Shown one piece after another: positions 8,981 to 16,891 of a stretch of 64,000 nucleotides of DNA. Below the pieces are notes generated by a model. That model searched no databases. It was given only the letters and a program-made list of their open reading frames with translations, and was not told the DNA's origin. Source of the DNA: Natronorubrum daqingense (GTDB taxonomy: Archaea > Halobacteriota > Halobacteria > Halobacteriales > Natrialbaceae); assembly GCF_001971705.1 (NCBI RefSeq), contig NZ_CP019327.1, forward strand, positions 2,108,001 to 2,172,000. The letters run 5' to 3'. How positions within the stretch are numbered: position 1 is the first letter of the stretch; each line of letters begins with the position of its first letter. The position numbers were made by a program, and so were the translations under genes.

Positions 8981-9721
8981 ATGAACGGACCTGCCCTTTC
9001 GGATCGGACGGTGCTCGTGACTGGAAGCGCGCGAGGCGTCGGTCGGGAACTGCTGTTGGCGACGGCCGACTGTGGCGCGAAGACGGCCGTTCACTACCAC
9101 ACGAGTGCCGAAGAAGCCCGCGAGGTGGCCGAGGAAGCCACGGAACGCGGCGCGAGCGACACGATGGTCATCCAGGGCGACGTCACCGATCCGGAGAGCG
9201 TCGACGGCCTCTTCGCGGCCGTCGAGTCGGAACTCGGCGCCGTCGACGTGCTCGTGAACAACGTCGGCGACTTCGCCCCGACACACTGGGAGGAACTCTC
9301 CCTCGAGACCTGGAATCGGGTGCTCGAGACGAATCTCACCGGAACGTACCTCTGCTCGAAGCGCGCCCTCCCGGCCATGCGAGAGGGTGAGTACGGCCGG
9401 ATCGTGAACGTCGGCTACGCCTCGAGCGAGAAGGGACTCGTCAGCCCGGTGAACTTTCCCTACTTTGTCGCGAAAGCGGGGGTTCTGATGTTCACGCGGA
9501 TGCTCGCGGCGGATACGCAGGACGACGGCCTCACGGTGAACGCGATTTCGCCTTACGTCGTCGAGAACTCCGACGAATTCCCCGACGAACTGCCACGAGA
9601 CCGACCCGCGAGTTACGAGGATCTGATTCAGCCGCTGTACTTCTTCCTCGATCCGGAGAACGAGTACATCAGCGGACAAAACGTCGAAGTCGACGGCGGG
9701 TGGCTCCCCGAGACGGTCTGA
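8981..9721 (+). CDS. short-chain dehydrogenase/reductase
   Basis: 246-residue SDR, classical type. Visible are the cofactor motif TGSARGVGRELL (residues 14-25), NNVGD for the NAG-type strand, a serine in VGYASSEKG, and the catalytic YxxxK as YFVAKAG. The C-terminal ISGQNVEVDGGWLPE is typical of FabG-like members. It uses NAD(P)H to reduce or oxidise an unknown carbonyl or alcohol substrate. The frame with this ATG removes 23 unlikely upstream residues. It runs divergently from the UspA pair. Confidence 0.9.
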   Translation: MNGPALSDRTVLVTGSARGVGRELLLATADCGAKTAVHYHTSAEEAREVAEEATERGASDTMVIQGDVTDPESVDGLFAAVESELGAVDVLVNNVGDFAPTHWEELSLETWNRVLETNLTGTYLCSKRALPAMREGEYGRIVNVGYASSEKGLVSPVNFPYFVAKAGVLMFTRMLAADTQDDGLTVNAISPYVVENSDEFPDELPRDRPASYEDLIQPLYFFLDPENEYISGQNVEVDGGWLPETV

Positions 9722-9783
9722 CTCGGGCTGACGGGGTGGAGTCACCCACTACTATAACTCGAGCCGGCTCTATTCGGTTGCAT

Positions 9784-10242
9784 ATGACGGGACGGGTACG
9801 AGCGATCCACATCGCGGCCGAACGGGGAGCGCAGGTGGAACGCGTCGAGTCGGTGCGCGCCGTCGCCGGACGCGGACTCGAGGGTGATCGCTACTACGAC
9901 ACCGAGGGAACGTTCGCCGACCGAGACGGCAGCGACCTCACGCTGATCGAAGCGGAAGCGCTCGAGGGAGTCGAACGCGAGTACGATATCGCCCTCGAGC
10001 CGGGCGCTCACCGGCGGAACGTGACGACCGAAGGGGTCGGGCTGAACCACCTCGTCGGCGAACGGTTTCACGTGGGATCGGTCGTCTGCGAGGGCGTCGA
10101 GCTCTGCGAGCCGTGTTCGTCCCTCGAGCGTCACCTCGAGACGAGGGGCGTTCGCGACGCGCTGGTTCATCGCGGCGGGCTCAGAGCGCGGATTCTCGAG
10201 GGCGGACCCGTGAGAACGGACGCGACGGTTGAACGGGTGTAA
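9784..10242 (+). CDS. MOSC-domain protein
   Basis: 152-residue stand-alone MOSC domain. Seen are VRAIHIAAERGAQVERV, the AVAGRGLEGDRYYDTEG block, LTLIEAEALEGVE, RRNVTTEGVGLNHLVGERF, and the conserved cysteine region CEGVELCEPCSSLERHL. MOSC domains bind molybdenum cofactor through a cysteine, or act as sulfur-transfer modules. The substrate cannot be told from sequence. It follows the SDR gene on the same strand with a 62-base gap, so co-transcription is possible. Confidence 0.87.
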   Translation: MTGRVRAIHIAAERGAQVERVESVRAVAGRGLEGDRYYDTEGTFADRDGSDLTLIEAEALEGVEREYDIALEPGAHRRNVTTEGVGLNHLVGERFHVGSVVCEGVELCEPCSSLERHLETRGVRDALVHRGGLRARILEGGPVRTDATVERV

Positions 10243-10340
10243 ACTGGTTCGAGAGGGTCGAAAAGCAGTTTTTGCTACCGCGACGGGCTTCGAGAGTCGA
10301 ACCTAAACGCACAAGCGTTCGAAGTCCGAACCGACTGACA

Positions 10341-11138
10341 ATGAACGAGCCGGGTATCCAGTCGCTGATGGATCAGGATACGCTCGAGCGCCGCGTCCGG
10401 GCGGGCGAGACGCCCGAGTGGGTGGCCGACCACTGGCGGACGTTTCGCGAGGGGCTGCTCGGCGAGCGAAACGGAACGCCGTTCCCGTGCTTTTTCGGGG
10501 CCGAGTCGGTTCAGCAGGGCGAACCGCTGTATACGGCCGTCCCGTCGATGAGCGAGGCCGACGACCTACTGACGCTTCGCGATCGAATCCTCGAGTACCT
10601 CGAGTGCTATCGGGATCACTCCGATCGGGCGTCGCTCGTGACGTTCTTCAAACCGCCCGAGAAATCCTCCTCGGAGCGCGAGTATCACGACGCGCTCTGG
10701 CACATTCTGCAGACGCTGCACCTCCACGATCCCGAGCCGTGGCCGGAGGATATTCCGACCGATCCGGACGACCCCTACTGGGAGTTCTGTCTCGGCGGCG
10801 AACCCATGTTTCCGACCTGTCGCGCCCCCTTCTACGAGGAGCGAAAGAGTCGCTACTGTCCGATCGGCCTCGAGATCACGTTCCAGCCGCGGGCGCTGTT
10901 CGAGAACCTCGGCGTCACGGCCGACACCGACGCCGGCCAGCACGCTCGAGAGGTCATCCAGGACCGACTCGAGGGCTACGACGGCGTCTGTCCTCACGCC
11001 GATCTGGGCGATTGGGGCGTCGAGACCGACCGAGAGTGGCCCCAGTACATGTTCTCGGAGGACGAGGCCCAGGCACCATCGACGTGTCCGATGACGGTCA
11101 CGCGAGAGCACCCGAAACCGGCCGCGAGGCTGCCGTGA
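10341..11138 (+). CDS. YqcI/YcgG-family protein (possible heme-dependent N-hydroxylase relative)
   Basis: 265 residues resembling the YqcI/YcgG family: [20 protein letters not shown] near the N-terminus, [13 protein letters not shown], a [17 protein letters not shown] helix, [17 protein letters not shown], and ARLP at the end. From general knowledge, the family includes heme-dependent N-hydroxylases such as GntA of guanitoxin synthesis. Whether this protein binds heme is not shown here; conserved cysteines and histidines are visible. The ATG at 10341 fits the family start. Its stop overlaps the GTG of the next gene by GTGA, indicating coupled translation with the isochorismatase-like hydrolase. 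Confidence 0.75.
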   Translation: MNEPGIQSLMDQDTLERRVRAGETPEWVADHWRTFREGLLGERNGTPFPCFFGAESVQQGEPLYTAVPSMSEADDLLTLRDRILEYLECYRDHSDRASLVTFFKPPEKSSSEREYHDALWHILQTLHLHDPEPWPEDIPTDPDDPYWEFCLGGEPMFPTCRAPFYEERKSRYCPIGLEITFQPRALFENLGVTADTDAGQHAREVIQDRLEGYDGVCPHADLGDWGVETDREWPQYMFSEDEAQAPSTCPMTVTREHPKPAARLP

Positions 11139-11713
11139 CGGGTCGGATTCGATTGGACGAGGAACGACTCGAGAACGCCGCCTTGCTCCTGATCGACCTC
11201 CAGACGGGCTTCGACGACCCCGCGTGGGGTGAACGAAACAATCCGGACGCGGAAGCGAACGCCGCGCGAGTGCTCGAGCACTGGCGAGAGAGCGGGCGTC
11301 CGCTCGTTCACGTCCGTCACGGGTCGACGGAGCCGGAGTCCCCACTTAGACCCGAAGAACCCGGGTTCGCGTTCAAATCCGAGACGGCCCCGCTCGAGGA
11401 CGAGCGAACGATGGTCAAGTCGGTCAACAGCGCGTTCATCGGAACGAATCTCGAGGAGTGGCTCCGCGAGCGCGAAATCGAGACGGTCGTCTTCGTCGGG
11501 TTGACGACGGACCACTGCGTCTCGACGAGCACCCGGATGGCCGACAACCTCGAGTTCGAGCCGGTCGTCGTCGCCGACGCGACCGCGACGTTCGGCCGCG
11601 AGTTCGACGGTCGCGAGTTCGACGCGGAAACGGTCCATCAGACGGCGCTGGCCCACCTCGAGGGCGAGTTCGCGACTATCGTAGAGACCGACGAGCTCGT
11701 CGATCTCGAGTAG
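11135..11713 (+). CDS. isochorismatase-like cysteine hydrolase
   Basis: 192 residues of the isochorismatase/nicotinamidase superfamily. The catalytic triad is readable: Asp in [12 protein letters not shown], Lys in [13 protein letters not shown] and Cys in [16 protein letters not shown]. The substrate may be an amide such as nicotinamide or an enol ether; it is unresolved. It begins with GTG at 11135, overlapping the stop of the YqcI/YcgG-type gene by four bases, so both are made from one message. This start gives the normal family length, while the open frame further upstream is only antisense-like read-through of the neighbour. Confidence 0.87.
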   Translation: MTGRIRLDEERLENAALLLIDLQTGFDDPAWGERNNPDAEANAARVLEHWRESGRPLVHVRHGSTEPESPLRPEEPGFAFKSETAPLEDERTMVKSVNSAFIGTNLEEWLREREIETVVFVGLTTDHCVSTSTRMADNLEFEPVVVADATATFGREFDGREFDAETVHQTALAHLEGEFATIVETDELVDLE

Positions 11714-11793
11714 GTTCGGGGCGCGGTCTCCCGCTCGTATCGTCGCGGCCCGGCGTGTGCCACTCGCTGATTCTGTCGGCCCGACGCAACTTT

Positions 11794-12612
11794 TCAAACG
11801 GTTCCGATACCCTCTATCGCTGCGACGATCAGTAGCGTCGCGATGAACCCGACGGCGGTACCGGAGAGGAGTTCAGGGTGTCCGCGCCGGGGCAGCGATC
11901 GGCCGGCCTCGAGGCCCGCCGGGAGAAATTCGACGACAGCGAGGTAGAAGAGTGCGCCCGCGGCGAAGCCGAAACTCACGGCGAGCACGCCCTCGAGCGT
12001 GCTGACGAAGTAGTAGGCGGCGACCGCGCCGACGGGCTGGGGCAGGCCGGAGAAGACGGCCCAGCCGACCACTTTCCAGCGACTCATCCCGTAGGCGATC
12101 AGCGGGATGGCGATCGCGAGCCCTTCGGGAACGTTCAGGACCGAGATGGTGATCCCGACGAAGACGGCCAGTGCGGGGAGTTCGACGCCGGCGACGGTAA
12201 CGCCGGGGTCCGACCCGAGATCGACGAACGAGACGCCGACGGCGATTCCCTCCGGAATGCTGTGGATCGTCATCACGGCGACGGTCAACACGACCGTTCG
12301 CGGATCGACGGCCGACACCGAGTGCGGGGCGAACTCGTAGCCGGAGACGACCCGATCGGACAGGTACACGAACGCGACGCCGACGATTGCACCGATCAGT
12401 ACGTGCGACACCGCCCCCTCCGTGAGCGCTTCCCCCACCAGTCCGAAGAGGGACGCCGAGAGCAGAATGCCGAGGGCGAGGCCCCACAACACGACGAGCC
12501 ACCGGTCGGCGAGTTGCCGGACGACGAAAAACGGAGCGACGCCTAACCCCGTCGCGAGCGCGGTGACGAGGCCGACGATAAAGACGATCGAGAGTTCGGT
12601 GGCGAGCGTCAT
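11794..12612 (-). CDS. ZIP-family divalent metal transporter
   Basis: 272-residue integral membrane protein with about eight hydrophobic segments. The ZIP signatures are present: TIHSIPEGIAVGVSFV in the fourth segment and VLNVPEGLAIAIPLIAYG in the fifth, whose His/Glu residues form the metal site. It probably imports or moves Zn2+, or a related metal, across the cytoplasmic membrane. There is no long histidine-rich loop. The start at MTLATELS is taken because a transmembrane segment begins there. No regulator is adjacent. Confidence 0.9.
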   Translation of the reverse strand: MTLATELSIVFIVGLVTALATGLGVAPFFVVRQLADRWLVVLWGLALGILLSASLFGLVGEALTEGAVSHVLIGAIVGVAFVYLSDRVVSGYEFAPHSVSAVDPRTVVLTVAVMTIHSIPEGIAVGVSFVDLGSDPGVTVAGVELPALAVFVGITISVLNVPEGLAIAIPLIAYGMSRWKVVGWAVFSGLPQPVGAVAAYYFVSTLEGVLAVSFGFAAGALFYLAVVEFLPAGLEAGRSLPRRGHPELLSGTAVGFIATLLIVAAIEGIGTV

Positions 12613-12819
12613 CGAAGCGAGATCAACGTATCTAATTCCGTGATCGATCTCCGCACGCATATATTGGGGTACTCGAGGCGGTTATTCGAGGCGGCATCCA
12701 GCGGTTGTTCGAGGCTCGACGTCCCATCCTGACCGGAACCGAGACCGGTGGCGGCCCGAACCGAACTCACCGGTCGAGAGAACGTGACACATATAGCCCT
12801 CCCCGTTGCGGGAAGCCGT

Positions 12820-13287
12820 ATGCACGTCGCAGTCGCCGGAACATTCGGGCCGCTACACGACGGGCATCGAGTCCTCTTCGAGCACGCGCTTCGCTTTGGT
12901 ACCGACGGTGTCGTCGTCGCTCTGACGAGCGACGAACTGGCACGCGAGACGCGCCAACAGTCCCGGGAGATCCCCTCGTTCGACGAACGGGTTCGAGGAG
13001 TTACCGACGCCGTCGCCGACCTCGACGAGTGGGGTCGCGACGTCGACGTTCGAGCGCTCTCGGGCGAGTACGGTATCGCCGAAGACGACCCCTCGATCGA
13101 CGCGCTCGTCGTCTCACCTGAGACGGCGCACGAACTCGAGGGGATCAACGATCGACGCCGGGAACGCGGCCTCGAGCCGATCTCGGGAATCGTCGCGCCC
13201 TACGTCCTCGCGGACGACGGCGACCGAATCTCCTCGACGCGGATCGTCGCCGGCGAGATCGACGAACACGGGGCCGTCCTCGAGTGA
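12820..13287 (+). CDS. coaD: archaeal phosphopantetheine adenylyltransferase
   Basis: 155 residues. This nucleotidyltransferase of CoA synthesis joins ATP and 4'-phosphopantetheine to give dephospho-CoA. Evidence: GTFGPLHDGHRVLFEHA with the HxGH-type motif (HDGH), VVALTSDELARE, ALVVSPETAHELEGIN, and the C-terminal ISSTRIVAGEID that binds ATP phosphates. These fit the archaeal PPAT family (cytidylyltransferase-like). The ATG is the first methionine next to the first strand MHVAVAGTFG. Confidence 0.92.
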   Translation: MHVAVAGTFGPLHDGHRVLFEHALRFGTDGVVVALTSDELARETRQQSREIPSFDERVRGVTDAVADLDEWGRDVDVRALSGEYGIAEDDPSIDALVVSPETAHELEGINDRRRERGLEPISGIVAPYVLADDGDRISSTRIVAGEIDEHGAVLE

Positions 13288-13387
13288 CGGATCCGTCACG
13301 TCACACCGAACGCGAGGGTTTCGACGGACCACCGAAGACGTTTCGACGACACAACAGTAATGAGCCGCGAGACTGTCGTTTGAACCA

Positions 13388-13792
13388 ATGAGTGCAGATC
13401 GGTGGCCGTTGCTCGTCGTGCTCCTGGTCAGCGCGTCGCTCGTAACGCTGGTGATCCACCTCTCGTTCGTCCCGCGATACTTCCCCGAGGACGTGTTCAC
13501 GACCGGACTCGCACTCGTTTCCGGGTGGGTGACGTACACGCTCGCGTTCTACGCGGCGGGGCGACTCGGGTCCAAGCCCGCGGACCTCCCCAGTATGCGA
13601 CTCGCGGACATCGGGATCGCGCTCTTTCTCGTCTCGGTGTTGCTCGCGGCGGCGCTCGATACGTTTGGATTCCCGCCGGAAGCGATCCTCGAGGCGTACG
13701 TCCTGCCGGCGATCGGCGTCTACATCGGCCTCGCGCTGTTGGGTTGGTCCATCGGCCGACGCACCGAGGCGATCAACGAGATCGTTCGGTGA
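13388..13792 (+). CDS. small integral membrane protein, unknown
   Basis: 134 residues with four likely membrane segments: LLVVLLVSASLVTLVIHL, LALVSGWVTYTLAFYAAG, IGIALFLVSVLLAAAL and VLPAIGVYIGLALLGW. The loops are short, with one charged stretch RLGSKPADLPSMR. I do not recognise a family. It lies downstream of coaD on the same strand with a 100-base gap, but nothing ties it to CoA synthesis. Confidence 0.72.
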   Translation: MSADRWPLLVVLLVSASLVTLVIHLSFVPRYFPEDVFTTGLALVSGWVTYTLAFYAAGRLGSKPADLPSMRLADIGIALFLVSVLLAAALDTFGFPPEAILEAYVLPAIGVYIGLALLGWSIGRRTEAINEIVR

Positions 13793-14133
13793 TCGGGCCG
13801 AAGCCGACCGCCTCGCCGACAGGATCCTCGAGTTCGCGTCTCCCAGCCCGATGAAGTGGACGGAATAGGTGGACGACGTATTAGTTTGGACCGACCATTC
13901 CTCCTGCGGTGGCGCGCGCTGTCGGACGACCGAGCGTAAGCGAGGGCGGTCGACGATGCCGCGCGAGGGGCGAACGAACGCAGTGAGTGAGTCGGCTGGG
14001 GAGGGGGTGGCGATCCCGTGTGTTCATGTGAGCAGGACGCTTTTCGGCGTGAGTACCGCGAAAATCGCTTGGTTCCAGGCTGGTATTCGATAGAACCAAT
14101 AGAACGATGTTTTATCGGTCGCGTGCTAACGTC
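13793..14133. other. intergenic gap holding the repeat element, otherwise no gene seen
   Basis: Between the membrane-protein stop and the next small gene. Short frames here show no protein-like pattern. The middle is the structured repeat described separately; the last 100 bases drop in GC content toward the AT-rich small gene that follows. Confidence 0.6.
13900..14015. repeat. probable haloarchaeal dispersed intergenic repeat element
   Basis: GC-rich non-coding block with internal symmetry: GGCGCGCG near 13910-13918 faces CCGCGCGAGG near 13959-13968, and GACCG (13928) faces CGGTC (13947), so it can fold as nested stems. It ends in GTGAGTGAGTCGGCTGGGG followed by a G-rich tail. I recall similar wording (GTGAG..GAGTCGGCTGGGGAGG) near many haloarchaeal genes, but I could not search. 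Its borders with the surrounding DNA are approximate. Confidence 0.5.
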
Positions 14134-14349
14134 ATGGGCGAACAAAAGGAAGCACAGTTGTCAAACCCGCCGATAAAGAACGTCCTGGTGGTATCTGGAA
14201 TTCTTTGGGGTGCTATCGTTGTCGGATACTTAGGTGGTCAAGCCACTAGATCGGTAACAACCTGGCTCTGGGTCGGGATCGGAATTGGTGTACTGTATCT
14301 CCTCTACGACATTGCAAATAGTGTGAAGGAGCTTCGCTACAGTTCCTAA
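14134..14349 (+). CDS. small two-helix membrane protein, AT-rich
   Basis: 71 residues from the ATG at 14134 (80 from 14107). Two hydrophobic segments are seen: NVLVVSGILWGAIVVGYLGG and WLWVGIGIGVLYLLYDIAN, with a polar N-terminus and a KELRYSS tail. I recognise no family. Codon choice (TTA, ATA, AAT, TCT-type codons) is unlike the GC-rich neighbours, and the flanks are AT-rich too, which hints at foreign origin. It is a stand-alone gene next to the dispersed repeat element. Confidence 0.6.
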   Translation: MGEQKEAQLSNPPIKNVLVVSGILWGAIVVGYLGGQATRSVTTWLWVGIGIGVLYLLYDIANSVKELRYSS

Positions 14350-14484
14350 CTTCTCAGTCTCGACTCAATAAACAACCACTACCGTTCCGAATTGAGCTAA
14401 ATCTCGTGCGACATTCGTGCAATGTACTCATCACGACTCGGAGTAGAAATACGCTAATTGGGAGGAATCCCCACTCGTCAATAA

Positions 14485-14928
14485 CTAATCAGCGTGAGCG
14501 CTCGAGTTCGCGACGAATACGGGAATGTCACCGAATCTCACGATGTGATCCGTGGTGCTTCCGAGGGCCATCCGGTGGACCCCACCCCGGCCGCGCGTCG
14601 CCATCACGACGAGGTCTGCGTCGACCTCGTCGGCGTACTCGAGCAGTTCGTCCTCCGGCGGGCCCTCGAGTACCGTCCCGGTCACCTCGAGTTCGGACGC
14701 GTCGGCCCGATCGACGATCGCGTCGACGGCCTCCTGTGCTCGGTCGCCCATCGCCTCTTTTGCGCTCGCAGCGTCCCCCGGGAGCCGAAGGTCGCTCAGC
14801 GGCCCGGTGTCGGCGACGCAGACGACGTGTACCGCCGCCTCGTGGATACTCGCGAGTTCGAGGCCAGTCTGGGCGGCGGCTTCGGCGTGCTCGCTGCCGT
14901 CGGTCGGGAGCAAGATCGTGTCGAACAT
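14485..14928 (-). CDS. universal stress protein (UspA family)
   Basis: 147 residues, canonical UspA with an intact ATP-binding loop. The N-terminal strand is FDTILLPTDGSEHAEAA, then VHVVCVADTGPLS, DADLVVMATRGRGGVHRMAL and GSTTDHIVRFGDIPVFVAN; the G-2x-G-9x-G(S/T) loop is recognisable. Unlike the tandem pair at 7.8-8.9 kb it keeps the typical TDGS motif, so it belongs to a different subgroup. It is the last minus-strand gene after an ABC transporter operon but is separated from it by a tandem repeat tract. Confidence 0.92.
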   Translation of the reverse strand: MFDTILLPTDGSEHAEAAAQTGLELASIHEAAVHVVCVADTGPLSDLRLPGDAASAKEAMGDRAQEAVDAIVDRADASELEVTGTVLEGPPEDELLEYADEVDADLVVMATRGRGGVHRMALGSTTDHIVRFGDIPVFVANSSAHAD

Positions 14929-14966
14929 CGAGCGAACGTACGAGGAGTGCGGCCAAAGGTTTCCCG

Positions 14967-15044
14967 GAGCCGTGAGGTCACGAACGCCTCCTGAGCCGTC
15001 AGGTCACGAACGCCCCTCAGAGCCGCCAACTCACGAACGCCTGT
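14967..15044. repeat. three imperfect 26-27 bp tandem repeats
   Basis: Units start at 14967, 14993 and 15020. Each has the core GAGCCGNNANNTCACGAACGCC, matched almost exactly in the first two and with three changes in the third. The tract lies between the stop of the ABC ATPase gene and the start of the UspA gene, both on the minus strand, so it is in the likely UspA promoter and leader region. No coding frame crosses it convincingly. Confidence 0.75.
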
Positions 15045-15052
15045 CGGGGCTG

Positions 15053-15817
15053 TCAGACCGCGTCCTCGAGGACGGATCGATATTGGGCGACGACGTCCGC
15101 GTCGGGAGAGCCGTCGTATCGACGCTCGCCGTCGACGACGACGGTGAGTCGATCGAACTGCTCGGCGAACGACGCCACGTTGTGCGTCGAAACGACGACC
15201 GTCCGGTCGTCCGCGCGATACTCCTCGAGAAAGCTCGTGATACGACGCCGCGAGTGGTCGTCGACGTCGGCCAGCGGTTCGTCGAGCAAGAGAAACTGCG
15301 GACGCTTGACGAGCGCCAGCGCGAGGTCGAGTTTCGTGCGGAATCCGCCCGAGAGTTCGTCGGCCCGACGGTCCGCGACGGGCTCGAGTCGGAGCTCCTC
15401 GAGTAGCGTCTCGAGCCACGAGTCGGGCGGCGGATCGTCGGCGAAGCCCCGGAAGACCTCGAGGTTCTCCCTGACCGTCAACGCGGGGTAGAATCGAGGC
15501 TCCTGAAAGCTGTAGCCGACGGTCGCGTCTTCGGGGACCGAGATTCGCCCGCTCGAGGGTCGCGTCAATCCGGCCAGTATCGCGAAGAGCGTCGTCTTGC
15601 CGGAGCCGTTCGGGCCGACGAGCCCGTGAAAGGTGCCGGGTTGGATGGCGACGGAGAGATCCTCGAGCGCCGTCGTGTTGCCGTAGCGTTTCGTCACGTT
15701 GCTCAGCGAGAGTGAGTCCGCCGAGGACGGAGACGAGGTTGCCGACTCCCGTGACGCGTTTGGGTGCTCGGACTGGTGATCCGCGCTGGCGTCGTGTTCT
15801 GAGTGCGTGTCACCCAC
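15053..15817 (-). CDS. ABC transporter ATP-binding protein
   Basis: 254-residue ATPase subunit. After a polar N-terminal tail of about 35 residues come LSLSNVTKRYGNTTALEDLS, Walker A GPNGSGKTTL, Q-loop YSFQEPRFYPALTVREN, signature ELSGGFRTKLDLAL, Walker B QFLLLDEPLADVD and the switch histidine in VVSTHNVAS. It pairs with the ABC-2-type permease whose gene ends 3 bases before this GTG start. A transported substrate is not evident. It is third in a lipoprotein-permease-ATPase operon. Confidence 0.92.
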   Translation of the reverse strand: MGDTHSEHDASADHQSEHPNASRESATSSPSSADSLSLSNVTKRYGNTTALEDLSVAIQPGTFHGLVGPNGSGKTTLFAILAGLTRPSSGRISVPEDATVGYSFQEPRFYPALTVRENLEVFRGFADDPPPDSWLETLLEELRLEPVADRRADELSGGFRTKLDLALALVKRPQFLLLDEPLADVDDHSRRRITSFLEEYRADDRTVVVSTHNVASFAEQFDRLTVVVDGERRYDGSPDADVVAQYRSVLEDAV

Positions 15818-15820
15818 GGG

Positions 15821-16885
15821 TTATCGCCTCCGTTTGTAGACGACGAGTGCGAATTTCAACGCGAGGAGCGACGCGACGGCGCTCACGGCCAGCCAGAGGA
15901 GGTGCTCCGCGTACAGCGACGCTGGCGCGTCGCGCAACATCGCGCTCCGGGTCGTCACCGTCGAGTAGTACGTCGGCAGGGCGCGGGAGACCGTCCCTTG
16001 TATCGACGAGAAGAAGCCGGTGGGGTAAACCAGACTCGAGAATCCGAAGACGGCGAGCGCGAGGCCGAGGTTGACGAACAGGGCGGCTTTTCGCAAGCCG
16101 AGGGCGAACGTCACGGCCAATCCGAGCGCGGCCAGGTAGACGTAGGTGAGCCCGAAGGCCGCGACCGAAAGCCACGAGAGGAGCGTGACGTCGTACTCGA
16201 GCCAGGCGGCGACGCCGGCGACCGTGGCGGCCGGAATCGCGAGCGCGAGGCCGTAGAACAGCAGCTTGCTCGCGACGACGGTCTCGAGTCTGGTTTCGGT
16301 CTGAAGACGGTCGAGGACGAGTCGCTCGGAGCGGACCTGATACGGCAGATAGACCAGTGCGAAGAGGGTGAGAAACGCGAACGCGCCCGTCGGAACGAGG
16401 AATTCGGCGAGCGTCCGTTCCTCGCCGACGGGCTCGTGTTCGACGGTGACGTCGGATTCGACCAGCGCGTCGAGTTCGGATTCGGCGACGCCGGCGGTCT
16501 CGTTGACCGGTTCTTCGAACGGCACGAACGCGCGATCGGAGACGACCGTCACGTTCGCGTCCGTCTCCTCGTCCATCACGCCACCCGGAACGTGAACGAC
16601 CAGGTAGACCTCTTCGCGCTGGAGACCATCTCGAGCGTCCTCGGCGGAGTCGTACTCGACCGGCGACGTGAACCCGGCCATGCCGGCTTCGGCGATGGCG
16701 ACGTCGTCCGCAGTTGCGTCGTCCTCGGCGACGACGCCGACCGGCACGTCGCGCGGAATCGTCTGTTCGAAGACGGCGGTACCGGCGACGATGCCGCCGG
16801 GGAGCAACACGAGCAAGACGACGATCAATCCCAGATTCCGTCTGGCGGTGATCGCTTCCGTTCGAAGCAACGCGACCAGATCCAC
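15821..16885 (-). CDS. ABC-2-type transporter permease
   Basis: 354-residue membrane protein. One N-terminal segment (LGLIVVLLVLLPGGIVAGTA) is followed by a large extracellular domain of roughly 170 residues, then five or more helices from FLVPTGAFAFLTLFALVYL to the C-terminus. This one-plus-five arrangement is usual for ABC-2 exporters of the NatB/YhaP kind. It starts with GTG at 16885, six bases after the upstream lipoprotein gene stop, and is coupled to the ATPase gene downstream. Confidence 0.87.
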   Translation of the reverse strand: MDLVALLRTEAITARRNLGLIVVLLVLLPGGIVAGTAVFEQTIPRDVPVGVVAEDDATADDVAIAEAGMAGFTSPVEYDSAEDARDGLQREEVYLVVHVPGGVMDEETDANVTVVSDRAFVPFEEPVNETAGVAESELDALVESDVTVEHEPVGEERTLAEFLVPTGAFAFLTLFALVYLPYQVRSERLVLDRLQTETRLETVVASKLLFYGLALAIPAATVAGVAAWLEYDVTLLSWLSVAAFGLTYVYLAALGLAVTFALGLRKAALFVNLGLALAVFGFSSLVYPTGFFSSIQGTVSRALPTYYSTVTTRSAMLRDAPASLYAEHLLWLAVSAVASLLALKFALVVYKRRR

Positions 16886-16891
16886 TCGCGC

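Noticed and set aside
10418-11134. Upstream extension of the isochorismatase-like gene
   Set aside because: The extension is arginine-rich and overlaps the YqcI/YcgG-type gene in another frame. The real protein begins at the GTG at 11135.
14967-15044. CRISPR array
   Set aside because: The three repeats are directly adjacent without spacers, and they are imperfect. No cas gene is nearby; the Cas4-like proteins at 38-43 kb belong to a helicase operon.
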